64,000 bases of DNA from Hymenobacter montanus (GTDB lineage: Bacteria > Bacteroidota > Bacteroidia > Cytophagales > Hymenobacteraceae): NCBI RefSeq assembly GCF_014699115.1, contig NZ_JACXAD010000001.1, forward strand, positions 1 to 64,000, read 5' to 3'. Positions 18,711 through 26,719 of the stretch are shown here, in pieces. Each line of letters opens with the position of its first letter. Position 1 is the stretch's first letter. The notes under the pieces are model-generated. The model did not search any database and had not been told where the DNA came from. It saw nothing but the letters and a program-made list of their open reading frames with translations. A program made the translations under genes and the position numbers.

Positions 18711-19730
18711 TTGAGATACTCCATTCAGGCTATTTTGATCAATCAACTCAATTTGTTCAAGGAGCAGGACCGGCTGGAGAAACTCCGCCAGTGGAGTTCC
18801 GACCCCAACGCTTATGCCACGTTACAGCCAACGCTTTGTTACTTCGATCATCCCCATGGTTATCTCGCCTACCGGCGGGTATTGGCGGGTAACGTGGTCC
18901 TTGGTGATCCAATTGCCAAGCCGGGTAAAATAGAAGAGCTGTTCGCTGATTTTCTGAAAGCCTATCCCACCAGCGTATTTGGTTACTTGAGCGAGACGGC
19001 CGCGGCAGCCCTGGCAAGGGTGGGGAAGCAACCCATTCACTTCGTACGCATTGGCGTGGAACGATGCGTGAACCTGACAGATCAGGCTCCATTTTCGGGA
19101 TCCATTTCAGGGGCATTAAAAAAGGCTGGCAAGGCCAACCTGCAATTGGTGGAACGAGATTTATCTCGTATTTCCGCCGATGAGCTTGCGCAGCTACGGC
19201 AGATAAACGAACAGTTCATCAGTCTTTCGCAATCAAAAAAAGAAATTGGGTTCATCTCCCGGGCCATGAGATTCGAACCCGAGCCCGATGTTCGATTTTT
19301 CGTGATTCAGGCTGGCGCAGAAGGCAAACCGATCGGCTTTCTGGTGCTTGACCCTTGGTACGAAGGCAGCAGGTTACAAGGCTATCAGCTCCACCAATTC
19401 CGGCTAGGGCCTACCAAAGTATGGGGGGTCTTCCTATCCGTAGTGGCTATGTTAATTCAACTGCTTAGTGGCGAAGGCTTTTCGCGTCTATCACTCGGTG
19501 GTGGTATCGGCCGGGTGGGCTCCGACGAAGAGATGATACCTAGATCATGGATTTATGACTATTGCCGCGACGCTACCTTTTACCTCATCGATCGTTTTCA
19601 CTCCCTGACAAACCTGTCTCGCAACAAATTCGAGTTTGCGGGAACTGACCTGAACCGCTACCTGGCCGCGCCACACTGGCTGCCGCTGGTACCACTGGTC
19701 AGACTAGCGCGAGCTAATAACATCTTCTAG
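18711..19730 (+). CDS. DUF2156 / phosphatidylglycerol lysyltransferase-like domain protein
   Basis: 339 aa, no signal peptide or membrane segment. The whole length resembles the cytosolic double-GNAT module of MprF-type enzymes (DUF2156): an N-terminal half with LCYFDHPHGYLAYRRV and VVLGDPIAKPGK, and a second half with YQLHQFRLGPTKVWGVF and FSRLSLGGGIGRVGSDEE. MprF domains transfer aminoacyl groups from tRNA to lipids, but this protein lacks the flippase part, so its acceptor is unknown. The best start is TTG 18711, because no ATG or GTG occurs between the upstream in-frame stop and conserved sequence. The start is uncertain. Confidence 0.65.
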   Translation: MRYSIQAILINQLNLFKEQDRLEKLRQWSSDPNAYATLQPTLCYFDHPHGYLAYRRVLAGNVVLGDPIAKPGKIEELFADFLKAYPTSVFGYLSETAAAALARVGKQPIHFVRIGVERCVNLTDQAPFSGSISGALKKAGKANLQLVERDLSRISADELAQLRQINEQFISLSQSKKEIGFISRAMRFEPEPDVRFFVIQAGAEGKPIGFLVLDPWYEGSRLQGYQLHQFRLGPTKVWGVFLSVVAMLIQLLSGEGFSRLSLGGGIGRVGSDEEMIPRSWIYDYCRDATFYLIDRFHSLTNLSRNKFEFAGTDLNRYLAAPHWLPLVPLVRLARANNIF

Positions 19731-19902
19731 GGCTTAGGAGAACAAGAAGCCGCCTTTCTTGATAAGGAGCACCGCAACTTTATATACTCAGCCGCAGAAT
19801 TTATAGCTGGTTGATAGGCTCTGATGTTTTTTTCACTCAACTGAGCGAACCTTACCTGTCCCATTACCGAACAAGCAGGTGCGGCGAATCATAACGCCCC
19901 CC

Positions 19903-21159
19903 TTAACGCAAGGTTTTTAGCTGATCCAGAGCCGCCTGTGTGGCGCGCTGTTTATCACCTTCCTTAACCGATACCGGGGCTTGGGGCTGGCTGCTGTAGA
20001 AAGCCAGGATGTTTTGTCGAACTGCGGGGCTAAGATTTTCGAACTTTTTCTTGGCTATTTTGCGCAGCCACTCGTCGTACGTTTCGTCGGCCAATGGGTA
20101 TTCGCCGGCTCGGGTAGGGCAGCCCGTGTCGAAGTTGATATTAGCCAGCGCCCAGGGCGCGGCGGAGCTATCAGCCGGCTGACATGCAATGTCGGCGCAG
20201 TAACTGGTCATCACCTGCTGGAAGCTGTCACGCAGCAGCTTCTGCGCCTCTGGGGTAGGCAGTTTGAAGGCGAACGGCTTCAGCGGCCCAATCTTGGGCA
20301 GCACCCGAATGAAATAGGAAATAATGCGGGCTCCGAAACCGGGCCTCCGGTACTCGGCCCCGTATTCCTCGCGGAACTTGCGGGGGCTTACCCGCGCCAG
20401 GTAGTCGCGGCGCCGGGCCCCGGGGCTGAGCTTCAGAATATCTTTGCGCTTGTAGTGCCAGGCGGCGCGGGCGGCCGTCGGAATCAGTTGGCTTACGGCG
20501 AAGCGAAAGCTGGCAATGCTCAAGTCGACGTTGAGAAGGACTTGGCCCAGCTCCAGCCCATACGTTTGTTGAAAAGCTCGTTCCAGTACTGGTTTGCTCA
20601 CCTTGAACCCGATGTTGTTGTGGTAACGCTGGCTGTGGTACTTACCGCTGGCCAGTTGCACCACATCGAAGGCGAACTCGAGCTGAGTGTGCTGCTTGGG
20701 GGCCTGCTCGTAGGTGATCAGGAGACCAAATTGGGCAGCCAGCTCCGGATACACACTGGCCATGGCCCGGTTGGTGCCCTCGGCGTGGCCGTTGGTGTCG
20801 GCAGCATAGTGCGCCAGCGCGCCCAAGGCAAACGCGTAGTCGTTGCGGCTGCGGGCCTGCCGGAGGAGATTACACACGAAGTCGCCGGAACGCACGTAGT
20901 GCGTGAGGTTGGTGAACAGCACGTTGCCGAATGGGTAGTACCCCATGTCCTGAATAATAGAGCCCCCGTACGCGTACGCTTTAGCATCGGTCAGCTCGTC
21001 GGGCGTGGCCTCGGGATAGCGCCGCAGCAGGGCTGGCACCAAGCACCGCTCCCAAGTCGAGTCGATATTGGCTTGGTGGGTGAGTATGGAGTAGGCGGCC
21101 GCGGGACCGGCTGCACAAGCCAGCCCCAGGACCAGCAATAACAGAAATAGACGTAACAT
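19903..21159 (-). CDS. Zinc-dependent phospholipase C-like secreted protein
   Basis: 418 aa with a cleavable signal peptide (leucine-rich core, ending GPAAAYS). Resembles the Zn_dep_PLPC family: His in SILTHQANID near the mature N terminus, then AYAYGGSIIQDMGYYPFG, FTNLTHYVRSGDF and LGALAHYAADTNGH, which supply the His/Asp ligands of the zinc cluster. The second half (from ~200) is family-specific and unannotated. Related proteins hydrolyse phospholipids or are structural homologues of unknown activity. The exact role is not known. Confidence 0.75.
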   Translation of the reverse strand: MLRLFLLLLVLGLACAAGPAAAYSILTHQANIDSTWERCLVPALLRRYPEATPDELTDAKAYAYGGSIIQDMGYYPFGNVLFTNLTHYVRSGDFVCNLLRQARSRNDYAFALGALAHYAADTNGHAEGTNRAMASVYPELAAQFGLLITYEQAPKQHTQLEFAFDVVQLASGKYHSQRYHNNIGFKVSKPVLERAFQQTYGLELGQVLLNVDLSIASFRFAVSQLIPTAARAAWHYKRKDILKLSPGARRRDYLARVSPRKFREEYGAEYRRPGFGARIISYFIRVLPKIGPLKPFAFKLPTPEAQKLLRDSFQQVMTSYCADIACQPADSSAAPWALANINFDTGCPTRAGEYPLADETYDEWLRKIAKKKFENLSPAVRQNILAFYSSQPQAPVSVKEGDKQRATQAALDQLKTLR

Positions 21160-21468
21160 ACGCGATATGCAAACTGTATATTCCGGCTGTAACGTTGAAA
21201 TAAGCTTAGCAGTTATCCAAATTTCGCTAGAAATAGCAACAGTATAATGTCATTTAGGATCAAGAGCTACGCGGACCGGGACGTGCAGCGCAAATCAATT
21301 TTCGGTCGGTAGTAACGGGTTATCTCAACTGAGGTTTTGTAGGTAAACTGCTGTCTGCGCTGAATTTGTAATGTTTCAATTAAACTTGAGAGTACCTCAG
21401 CCACTAAAGTAGCTTTAATTTCGATAGCTGCTGGCTGCAATTCTCCATTGGAGGGAGAATTGCGCAAT
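21160..21468. other. Intergenic region, no supported gene
   Basis: 309 bp, AT-rich. A 66-codon minus-strand frame fills part of it but has no recognisable domain and no clear ribosome-binding site; I do not call it. Confidence 0.35.
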
Positions 21469-22251
21469 TCAGGTTTGAGATTGATAACTACTCTTTATTA
21501 ACTCGCAAATTTCAGAGGCAGGATACATAGCATCATCAGGCCAAGCCTTAGATATTTCTTCTAATAAAGCAAGATGTTTCTGAAAGTTTCGCGCGCTCAG
21601 AAGCCAGGCAGCATGTGCTGAAACTGGTAGTGGGCATTGTTTGGTTGCTTTAACTAAGACTTCCTCAACTTCCGGTACCATGTAGCCGGAAAAAGCCCTT
21701 ATCGCAGCTGCCCTGATGTCTAAATCGCGTTCTTCAGCAAAAATGATCTGACTAAGTGCCGCGATGATTTCTGGATATGGGTTTTCTGTATCTCTTAAAC
21801 ACTGCTCAGCAGCCCCAAAGCCCATGTCTAATACACTACTATCACAAGCAGAACGTAAAATCGGTTCAATTAGAGAGATATCACGTTCTTGGCCGAGGTG
21901 GGCCAGGACTCCTAGAGCACTGGCGTGGTTGGCTCCTACAATTGCTTTCTCTTTTGATTTATCTACTGTAACCGGAGGGTTCTTTAATTGTTCCCGTGCT
22001 TTGCGCAATAACTGTTCAGAATATTGCCAATAAGGATTGCTACTCCCAAATCTAGTTAATGATTCAACGTAAAAAAATTGATCAAAAGCAATACCTTGGG
22101 CTATGACAGAGTCACTTTCCAAAAGCCTTTTAAAAGAGTCTAATTTTTGTTCCCGGGTCGAACTACTGCTAAAAAACTGTTGACAGGCCCTACGCAAGCT
22201 CTTAGTTTCCAAGCCTTGTGGAGTCCAATAGTACGATTTGAATTGGTTCAT
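21469..22251 (-). CDS. HEAT-like repeat protein of unknown function
   Basis: 260 aa, cytoplasmic, all-helical. Helical pairs such as GVLAHLGQERDISLIEPIL, AALSQIIFAEERDLDIRAAA and EVEEVLVKATKQCPLPVSAH look like degenerate HEAT repeats. Such solo proteins in Bacteroidota are often immunity-type or scaffold proteins, but nothing here proves that. GC content is clearly lower than in the neighbouring glycosidase genes, so recent acquisition is possible. No partner gene is adjacent. Confidence 0.55.
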   Translation of the reverse strand: MNQFKSYYWTPQGLETKSLRRACQQFFSSSSTREQKLDSFKRLLESDSVIAQGIAFDQFFYVESLTRFGSSNPYWQYSEQLLRKAREQLKNPPVTVDKSKEKAIVGANHASALGVLAHLGQERDISLIEPILRSACDSSVLDMGFGAAEQCLRDTENPYPEIIAALSQIIFAEERDLDIRAAAIRAFSGYMVPEVEEVLVKATKQCPLPVSAHAAWLLSARNFQKHLALLEEISKAWPDDAMYPASEICELIKSSYQSQT

Positions 22252-22551
22252 CGCGTCTCTACTCCTTGGTTTGTAAATTCTCTATAGCATCTGGGGGAAT
22301 TATCCGCTTTATTAACCCTTCTTGAGTACACTCAACGTATTTTATTGCTTGTAATATAGCAGAATCCATACACGCTTACTGGAAAAGCCATTCTTCCTGA
22401 CCAACTTTTGTATTTACATCCAGAATATTTTGAGCACCTATATAAAATAGGCCAAGCCTTATCTTCCATAGTTAGCAGAAGTTTCACCACTGGGATTTCC
22501 AATTGACCTCTTTCCGTTTATGATTTCAACTATTATATCCATCAGCAACGG
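22252..22551. other. Intergenic region, nothing seen
   Basis: 300 bp of AT-rich sequence without a convincing frame, RNA gene or hairpin. Confidence 0.35.
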
Positions 22552-23625
22552 CTACGCGGGCCGGGGCTGGGGCGTGTAGCTCGGCCCCAGGCAACGTGGC
22601 CCCTGGGCGGTCCAGGCCAGCTTATCGATGCACAACTGGCGTTCGGTCATGGCCGGATTCCAGGCGTGGTACACCAGGTATTCCGTCTTGCCATCGGGGC
22701 TCAAGATGTGGGAATGGTGGCCGGGGCCGCGCACGTGGCCGGCCACGGCGTGCAACACCCGCGGGCCCTGGGCCGCGCCCGCGTCGGAGTACGGTCCCAG
22801 CACGGAATCGGCCACGCAGTAATCGACCCCGTAGCGCGGCGTAAGAAAGTTGGCTCCGCTGTAGAAGCAGTAGTATTTGCCGCCGTGCCGACGCACGAAT
22901 GGGCCCTCCAGGGTGTGCCACTCGGCAAAGGTTTTATTGTCGTAAAGCGGCATGGTGCGGTTTTTCTCGAACATCGTCCAGTCGTGGCGGGCGCGCATTA
23001 CCGTTCGGCTTTCCCCAGCCAGGCGCGTCATGTTCACGAGGCGGTCAACGGCCAACCCCGTACCGGGCCGGTAACCCTGGTCGGAATCGATAAAGTCGCG
23101 GGCGTAGAAGAGATACCACTGCCCGTCGGTGTCCTGAAATGGGTGCGCGTCGATGGTGAACTTGCTGGCCGGCACGTCGAGCAGGGCTACTTGCTCGTAC
23201 GGCCCTTCCGGTTTTTTGCTTGTTGCCACGTACAGACGGTGCCCCACGGTGGCCCCGATGGCGCCGCCCCCACTGGAGTAGTACATGTAAAACGTGCCCT
23301 GGTGGTACACCACCTCGGGGGCCCAGAAGTCGGCTCCCTCGGCCCCGGCGGGGGGCGTAAGCGCACCGCCCAGGGCTTTCCAGTCGACCAGGTTGTCAGA
23401 AGTGAGCAGGGTGAAAATGCGCTGGTCGGAGGTCCTTCCCGTCCCCGTGGTGCCAAAAGCGTAGTAGTGGCCTTGGTGGCGCAGCACGAACGGATCGGGG
23501 AATTGCCCGGCGTACACGGGGTTGGTGTAGGTGCGGGCCGCCGCCCGAGCCGCCGCCCGGGTAGCCAAGGCCAGGGAAGCCAACCCGGTGGCTGCCTGAA
23601 GCAAGAAATTTCGACGAGAAGGCAT
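22552..23625 (-). CDS. GH43-family glycosidase with Tat-like signal
   Basis: Inverting glycosidase with a five-bladed propeller; members act on arabinan or xylan side chains. ATG 23625 is chosen because it begins MPSRRNFLLQAATGLASLAL, a twin-arginine-type signal. Catalytic triad: Asp44 in QFPDPFVL (base), the Asp of FTIDAHPF (pKa modulator) and the Glu of HTLEGPFV (acid). Other blades: WAPEVVYHQGTFYMYYSS and GHHSHILSPDGKTEYLVYHA. About 357 aa, single domain. Transcribed divergently from the GH5-like gene across a spacer with two CAAACGTTTG palindromes, which suggests common control. Confidence 0.88.
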   Translation of the reverse strand: MPSRRNFLLQAATGLASLALATRAAARAAARTYTNPVYAGQFPDPFVLRHQGHYYAFGTTGTGRTSDQRIFTLLTSDNLVDWKALGGALTPPAGAEGADFWAPEVVYHQGTFYMYYSSGGGAIGATVGHRLYVATSKKPEGPYEQVALLDVPASKFTIDAHPFQDTDGQWYLFYARDFIDSDQGYRPGTGLAVDRLVNMTRLAGESRTVMRARHDWTMFEKNRTMPLYDNKTFAEWHTLEGPFVRRHGGKYYCFYSGANFLTPRYGVDYCVADSVLGPYSDAGAAQGPRVLHAVAGHVRGPGHHSHILSPDGKTEYLVYHAWNPAMTERQLCIDKLAWTAQGPRCLGPSYTPQPRPA

Positions 23626-23774
23626 AAAGCTTATTGGGTGAGAATTGAAGCTTCTTCCAAACGCGATTGGTCGCGAGATAAGATTGGGCCGAACAGCGCC
23701 CGGCTCTTGGAAAAGAGTAACCAGCCGGAAACTGCCAGGCCGGGGCGGTGAAAACAAAAGTAGCTGCGAATAAA

Positions 23775-23790
23775 AGGCAAACGTTTGCCT
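23775..23790. promoter_or_regulatory. LacI-type operator candidate 1
   Basis: AGGCAAACGTTTGCCT is a perfect 16-bp palindrome with central CG, the usual form of LacI/GalR-family sites. It lies 150 bp upstream of the GH43 start on the minus strand. Confidence 0.65.
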
Positions 23791-23970
23791 GATTTACTCA
23801 GCCCGGCTTAGCTTGCACCGGTTCCTACCCAGTACGGATCCCGGGCCGGGGTGGCCGGCCGCGGAATCCTCCGGCCAATACGGCGAATAGCCAGTCTATT
23901 TGCAGGCCGTCTTTTCCTTGACTGAATAATGGCGAGTACAGAGGGACCTCTGCGCCTCGCGAGCTGTTAA

Positions 23971-23980
23971 CAAACGTTTG
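23971..23980. promoter_or_regulatory. LacI-type operator candidate 2
   Basis: CAAACGTTTG core, flanked A on the left and C on the right, so one outer position breaks the GCAAACGTTTGC symmetry. It lies 61 bp upstream of the GH5-like start and 196 bp from site 1 in the same divergent spacer. Confidence 0.6.
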
Positions 23981-24040
23981 CGCGGGCCCATTCGTCGTTT
24001 CGCCCTGACCGATATCTCCTTCCTCCTCCTGCTTTTTTCC

Positions 24041-25132
24041 ATGAAAAACCTATTCTTACTGTTGGGGCTGCTATTGGTTGCCAACGGCTCTTTCGCGCAG
24101 AAAACCAAGATTAAAGCCAAGGGTCCTGTAGCCGCAGAGTCGGGCGAGCGGTGGTCAGCCGAAAAAGCCAATGCCTGGTATAAAGCGCACCCGTGGCTGA
24201 GCGGGGCCAACTTCACGCCGAGCACGGCCATCAACCAGCTCGAGATGTGGCAGGCCGCCACCTTCGACCCAACTACCATCGACCGCGAGCTGGGTTGGGC
24301 CCAGGGCATCGGCTTCAACACCATGCGGGTGTTTTTGCACAGCCTGGCCTGGCAGCAGGACCCCACAGGCTTTAAGCAGCGCCTGGATACTTATTTAGGA
24401 ATTGCCGACAAGCACCACATCCAGACCATCTTCGTGTTTTTCGACGATTGCTGGAACAAGGAGCCCAAGGTTGGAACCCAGCCGGCACCTAAAATCGGCG
24501 TCCACAATTCGGGCTGGGTGCAGGACCCCGGCGACCCCGCTTCGCGCGATTCGACTACGTTTGTCGCCCTCAAACCCTACGTTCAGGACGTGCTGCGCAG
24601 CTTCGCCCACGACCCACGCATCTTGCTCTGGGACTTGTACAATGAGCCCGGCAACAGCGGTAAGCTGGCCTCTTCGCTGCCCCTGGTGCGCAACGTGTTT
24701 GCCTGGGCCCGCGCCGTTAACCCCGACCAGCCCTTGAGCATCGGCTTGTGGGCCTGGGATTTTGAGGCTCTCAACCAGTACCAGGCCCTGCATTCTGATA
24801 TCATCACCTATCACAACTACGACGAAATCGTAACGCACCAGCGCCTGATTGAGCTGCTGAAAACCCATGGCCGCCCCCTGATCTGCACCGAGTACATGGC
24901 CCGGCCCCGCAACAGCCGCTTCGCCACCATTATGCCCCTGCTCAAAAAGCAGAATGTCGGCGCCATCAACTGGGGCCTGGTCGAGGGCAAAACCAACACC
25001 AAATACCAGTGGGAGACGCCCATTCCCGACGGCAGCGAGCCCATTGAGTGGTTTCACGAAGTATTCCGCAAAGACGGCACCCCTTACCGCCAGGACGAAG
25101 CCGACCTCATCAAGAAAGTGAACGGAAAATAG
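24041..25132 (+). CDS. Secreted GH5-like (clan GH-A) glycosidase
   Basis: Retaining endo-glycosidase of the cellulase/mannanase type, 363 aa. ATG 24041 gives a signal peptide ending ANGSFAQ. TIM-barrel landmarks: NTMRVFLHSLAW; acid/base Glu202 in LLWDLYNEPGN; nucleophile Glu284 in LICTEYMARP; late Trp in GAINWGLVEGKTNT. The substrate could be mannan, glucan or xylan; family relatives have all of these. Followed after 37 bp by a GH43 gene on the same strand, so they form an operon. Upstream operator candidates are shared with the divergent GH43 gene. Confidence 0.85.
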   Translation: MKNLFLLLGLLLVANGSFAQKTKIKAKGPVAAESGERWSAEKANAWYKAHPWLSGANFTPSTAINQLEMWQAATFDPTTIDRELGWAQGIGFNTMRVFLHSLAWQQDPTGFKQRLDTYLGIADKHHIQTIFVFFDDCWNKEPKVGTQPAPKIGVHNSGWVQDPGDPASRDSTTFVALKPYVQDVLRSFAHDPRILLWDLYNEPGNSGKLASSLPLVRNVFAWARAVNPDQPLSIGLWAWDFEALNQYQALHSDIITYHNYDEIVTHQRLIELLKTHGRPLICTEYMARPRNSRFATIMPLLKKQNVGAINWGLVEGKTNTKYQWETPIPDGSEPIEWFHEVFRKDGTPYRQDEADLIKKVNGK

Positions 25133-25169
25133 TGAGCCTCCCCCAGCCAGACCCACCACCTTCTTTGCA

Positions 25170-26228
25170 ATGAGCCAGCTTCGTCCGCACCTGCTAGCCC
25201 TCTTCCTCGCTCTCTTCACCTACCCTGCCGGGGCCCAGCAACCAGCAGCCGTGAAGCCGACGTTCACCAACCCCTTGCTGCCCTCCGGGGCTGACCCGTG
25301 GAGCGTTTACCACAATGGCTACTATTACTATACCCATACCACGGGCTACAACATCATGCTCTGGAAAACCAAGTCCCTGAGCCAACTCAAAACCGCGCTC
25401 AGCAAGGTGGTCTGGACGCCCCCGGCTACGGGCCCGAACTCCCACGACATCTGGGCGCCCGAACTGCACTTCCTCAACGGCAAGTGGTATCTGTACTACG
25501 CGGCCGATGCCGGCACCAACCAGAGCCACCGCCTGTGGGTCCTGGAAAACGCTGCTGCCGACCCGTTGAAGGGCACCTGGACCGACAAAGGCCAACTCCG
25601 GGACCCGGCCGACAAATGGGCCATCGACGGCTCGGTGTTCGAAAATAACGGCCAGCACTACCTGGTGTGGTCGGGCTGGGAAGGCGACGTGAACGGCTGC
25701 CAGAACATCTACCTGGCCCGCCTGAAAAACCCCTGGACCGTAGATGGCCCGCGGCTGAAGGTGTCCACGCCCTTCTTTGCCTGGGAGCGGAACGGCGATA
25801 CCAGCAACCCCGAAGATCCGCCCCATATCGACGTTAACGAGGGGCCGGAAGTGCTTCGGCACGGCAATAAGCTGGTGTTGATCTATTCGGCCAGCGGCTG
25901 CTGGACCGACTTTTACGCCCTGGGCATGCTCACGGCCCCAGCCGACAGCGACCTGCTACAGCCCGGCTCCTGGACGAAATCACCAGTACCTGTATTTCAG
26001 CAAAACCCCGCGGCTAAGGTATTCGCCCCCGGGCACAATTCATTTTTCAAGTCGCCGGATGGTACCCAGGACTGGATTCTGTACCACGCCAACGACGAGC
26101 CCGGTCAGGGCTGCGGCCGGTTCCGCTCGCCTCGGGCCCAACCATTTACCTGGCAGGCCGATGGCACCCCGCTGCTGGGACGCCCGGTAGCGCCCGGCCA
26201 GCCACTCGCCCGACCATCAGGCGAGTAA
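25170..26228 (+). CDS. Secreted GH43-family enzyme (arabinofuranosidase-type)
   Basis: 352 aa with a signal peptide ending YPAGAQ. The family opening TFTNPLLPSGADPWSVYHNG carries the catalytic base Asp42. The modulator is the Asp in KWAIDGSVFE and the acid is the Glu in DVNEGPEVLRHG. Blades include IWAPELHFLNGKWYLYYAA and FAPGHNSFFKSPDGTQDWI. It is a clear paralogue of the GH43 lipoprotein at 31573-32637. Proteins of this pattern are usually assigned as alpha-L-arabinofuranosidases; that substrate is inferred. It is exported but not lipid-anchored, unlike the paralogue. Confidence 0.87.
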   Translation: MSQLRPHLLALFLALFTYPAGAQQPAAVKPTFTNPLLPSGADPWSVYHNGYYYYTHTTGYNIMLWKTKSLSQLKTALSKVVWTPPATGPNSHDIWAPELHFLNGKWYLYYAADAGTNQSHRLWVLENAAADPLKGTWTDKGQLRDPADKWAIDGSVFENNGQHYLVWSGWEGDVNGCQNIYLARLKNPWTVDGPRLKVSTPFFAWERNGDTSNPEDPPHIDVNEGPEVLRHGNKLVLIYSASGCWTDFYALGMLTAPADSDLLQPGSWTKSPVPVFQQNPAAKVFAPGHNSFFKSPDGTQDWILYHANDEPGQGCGRFRSPRAQPFTWQADGTPLLGRPVAPGQPLARPSGE

Positions 26229-26329
26229 CATTCGGAGAGCCAGGGCTGGCAGCCCTCAAAATAAGTGTTCTGCTCAGAGTTATTGGGGCGCTGTTCCACC
26301 ATGAAAAGGCTGAAGCGTTGATCTGTGGT

Positions 26330-26341
26330 GCAAACGTTTGC
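26330..26341. promoter_or_regulatory. LacI-type operator candidate 3
   Basis: GCAAACGTTTGC, a perfect 12-bp palindrome with the same core as the sites near 23.8 and 24.0 kb. It lies 102 bp after the GH43 stop and 379 bp before susC. Confidence 0.65.
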
Positions 26342-26671
26342 AAAATTTTTTATCTTTCTAAAAAATTTAAATTAAATTGTTGTTTTACTCTGACTATCAA
26401 TCAATTATAGTAGTTCGAACCCACCTTGATGATAAGGTTGGCCTCCCGAAAAAGAAAATTATTTCGACCGCTGCTGGGTTAGTAAACCTTTTTTCTTGTC
26501 AACTGCTTCACCCTTGCTTAGTATTGCGAAGCAAAAAGGGAAAGAAACAGAGGCTCTTAGCTTAATTTTTTTAAGAATTAAGTTACTTTTCTGTTGGTTC
26601 TTCCCACCCTGTTTTTTCAACGAGCTAGTTGTCAGCTAGTGTGATCAGGCTGTCGGCTCAGCTTAGTTAGC

Positions 26672-26683
26672 GCAAACGTTTGC
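26672..26683. promoter_or_regulatory. LacI-type operator candidate 4
   Basis: GCAAACGTTTGC, perfect palindrome, 37 bp upstream of the SusC start, a position expected to block or control transcription directly. Confidence 0.7.
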
Positions 26684-26719
26684 AAAAGCTTGTTTTAACT
26701 CCCACTCAACTTTTTTTAT

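Larger units (their letters stand above)
26229..26719. other. Control region upstream of susC
   Basis: 491 bp without a gene, AT-rich, framed by two GCAAACGTTTGC palindromes 342 bp apart (separate entries). The spacing would allow DNA looping by a tetrameric regulator. No clear TAnnTTTG promoter was placed. Confidence 0.45.

Noticed and set aside
19981..21141. Long plus-strand open frame of 386 codons opposite the phospholipase C-like gene
   Set aside because: Shadow of a GC-rich gene. The minus-strand protein has a signal peptide and family motifs; the opposite frame has low-complexity Gly/Val composition and no domain.
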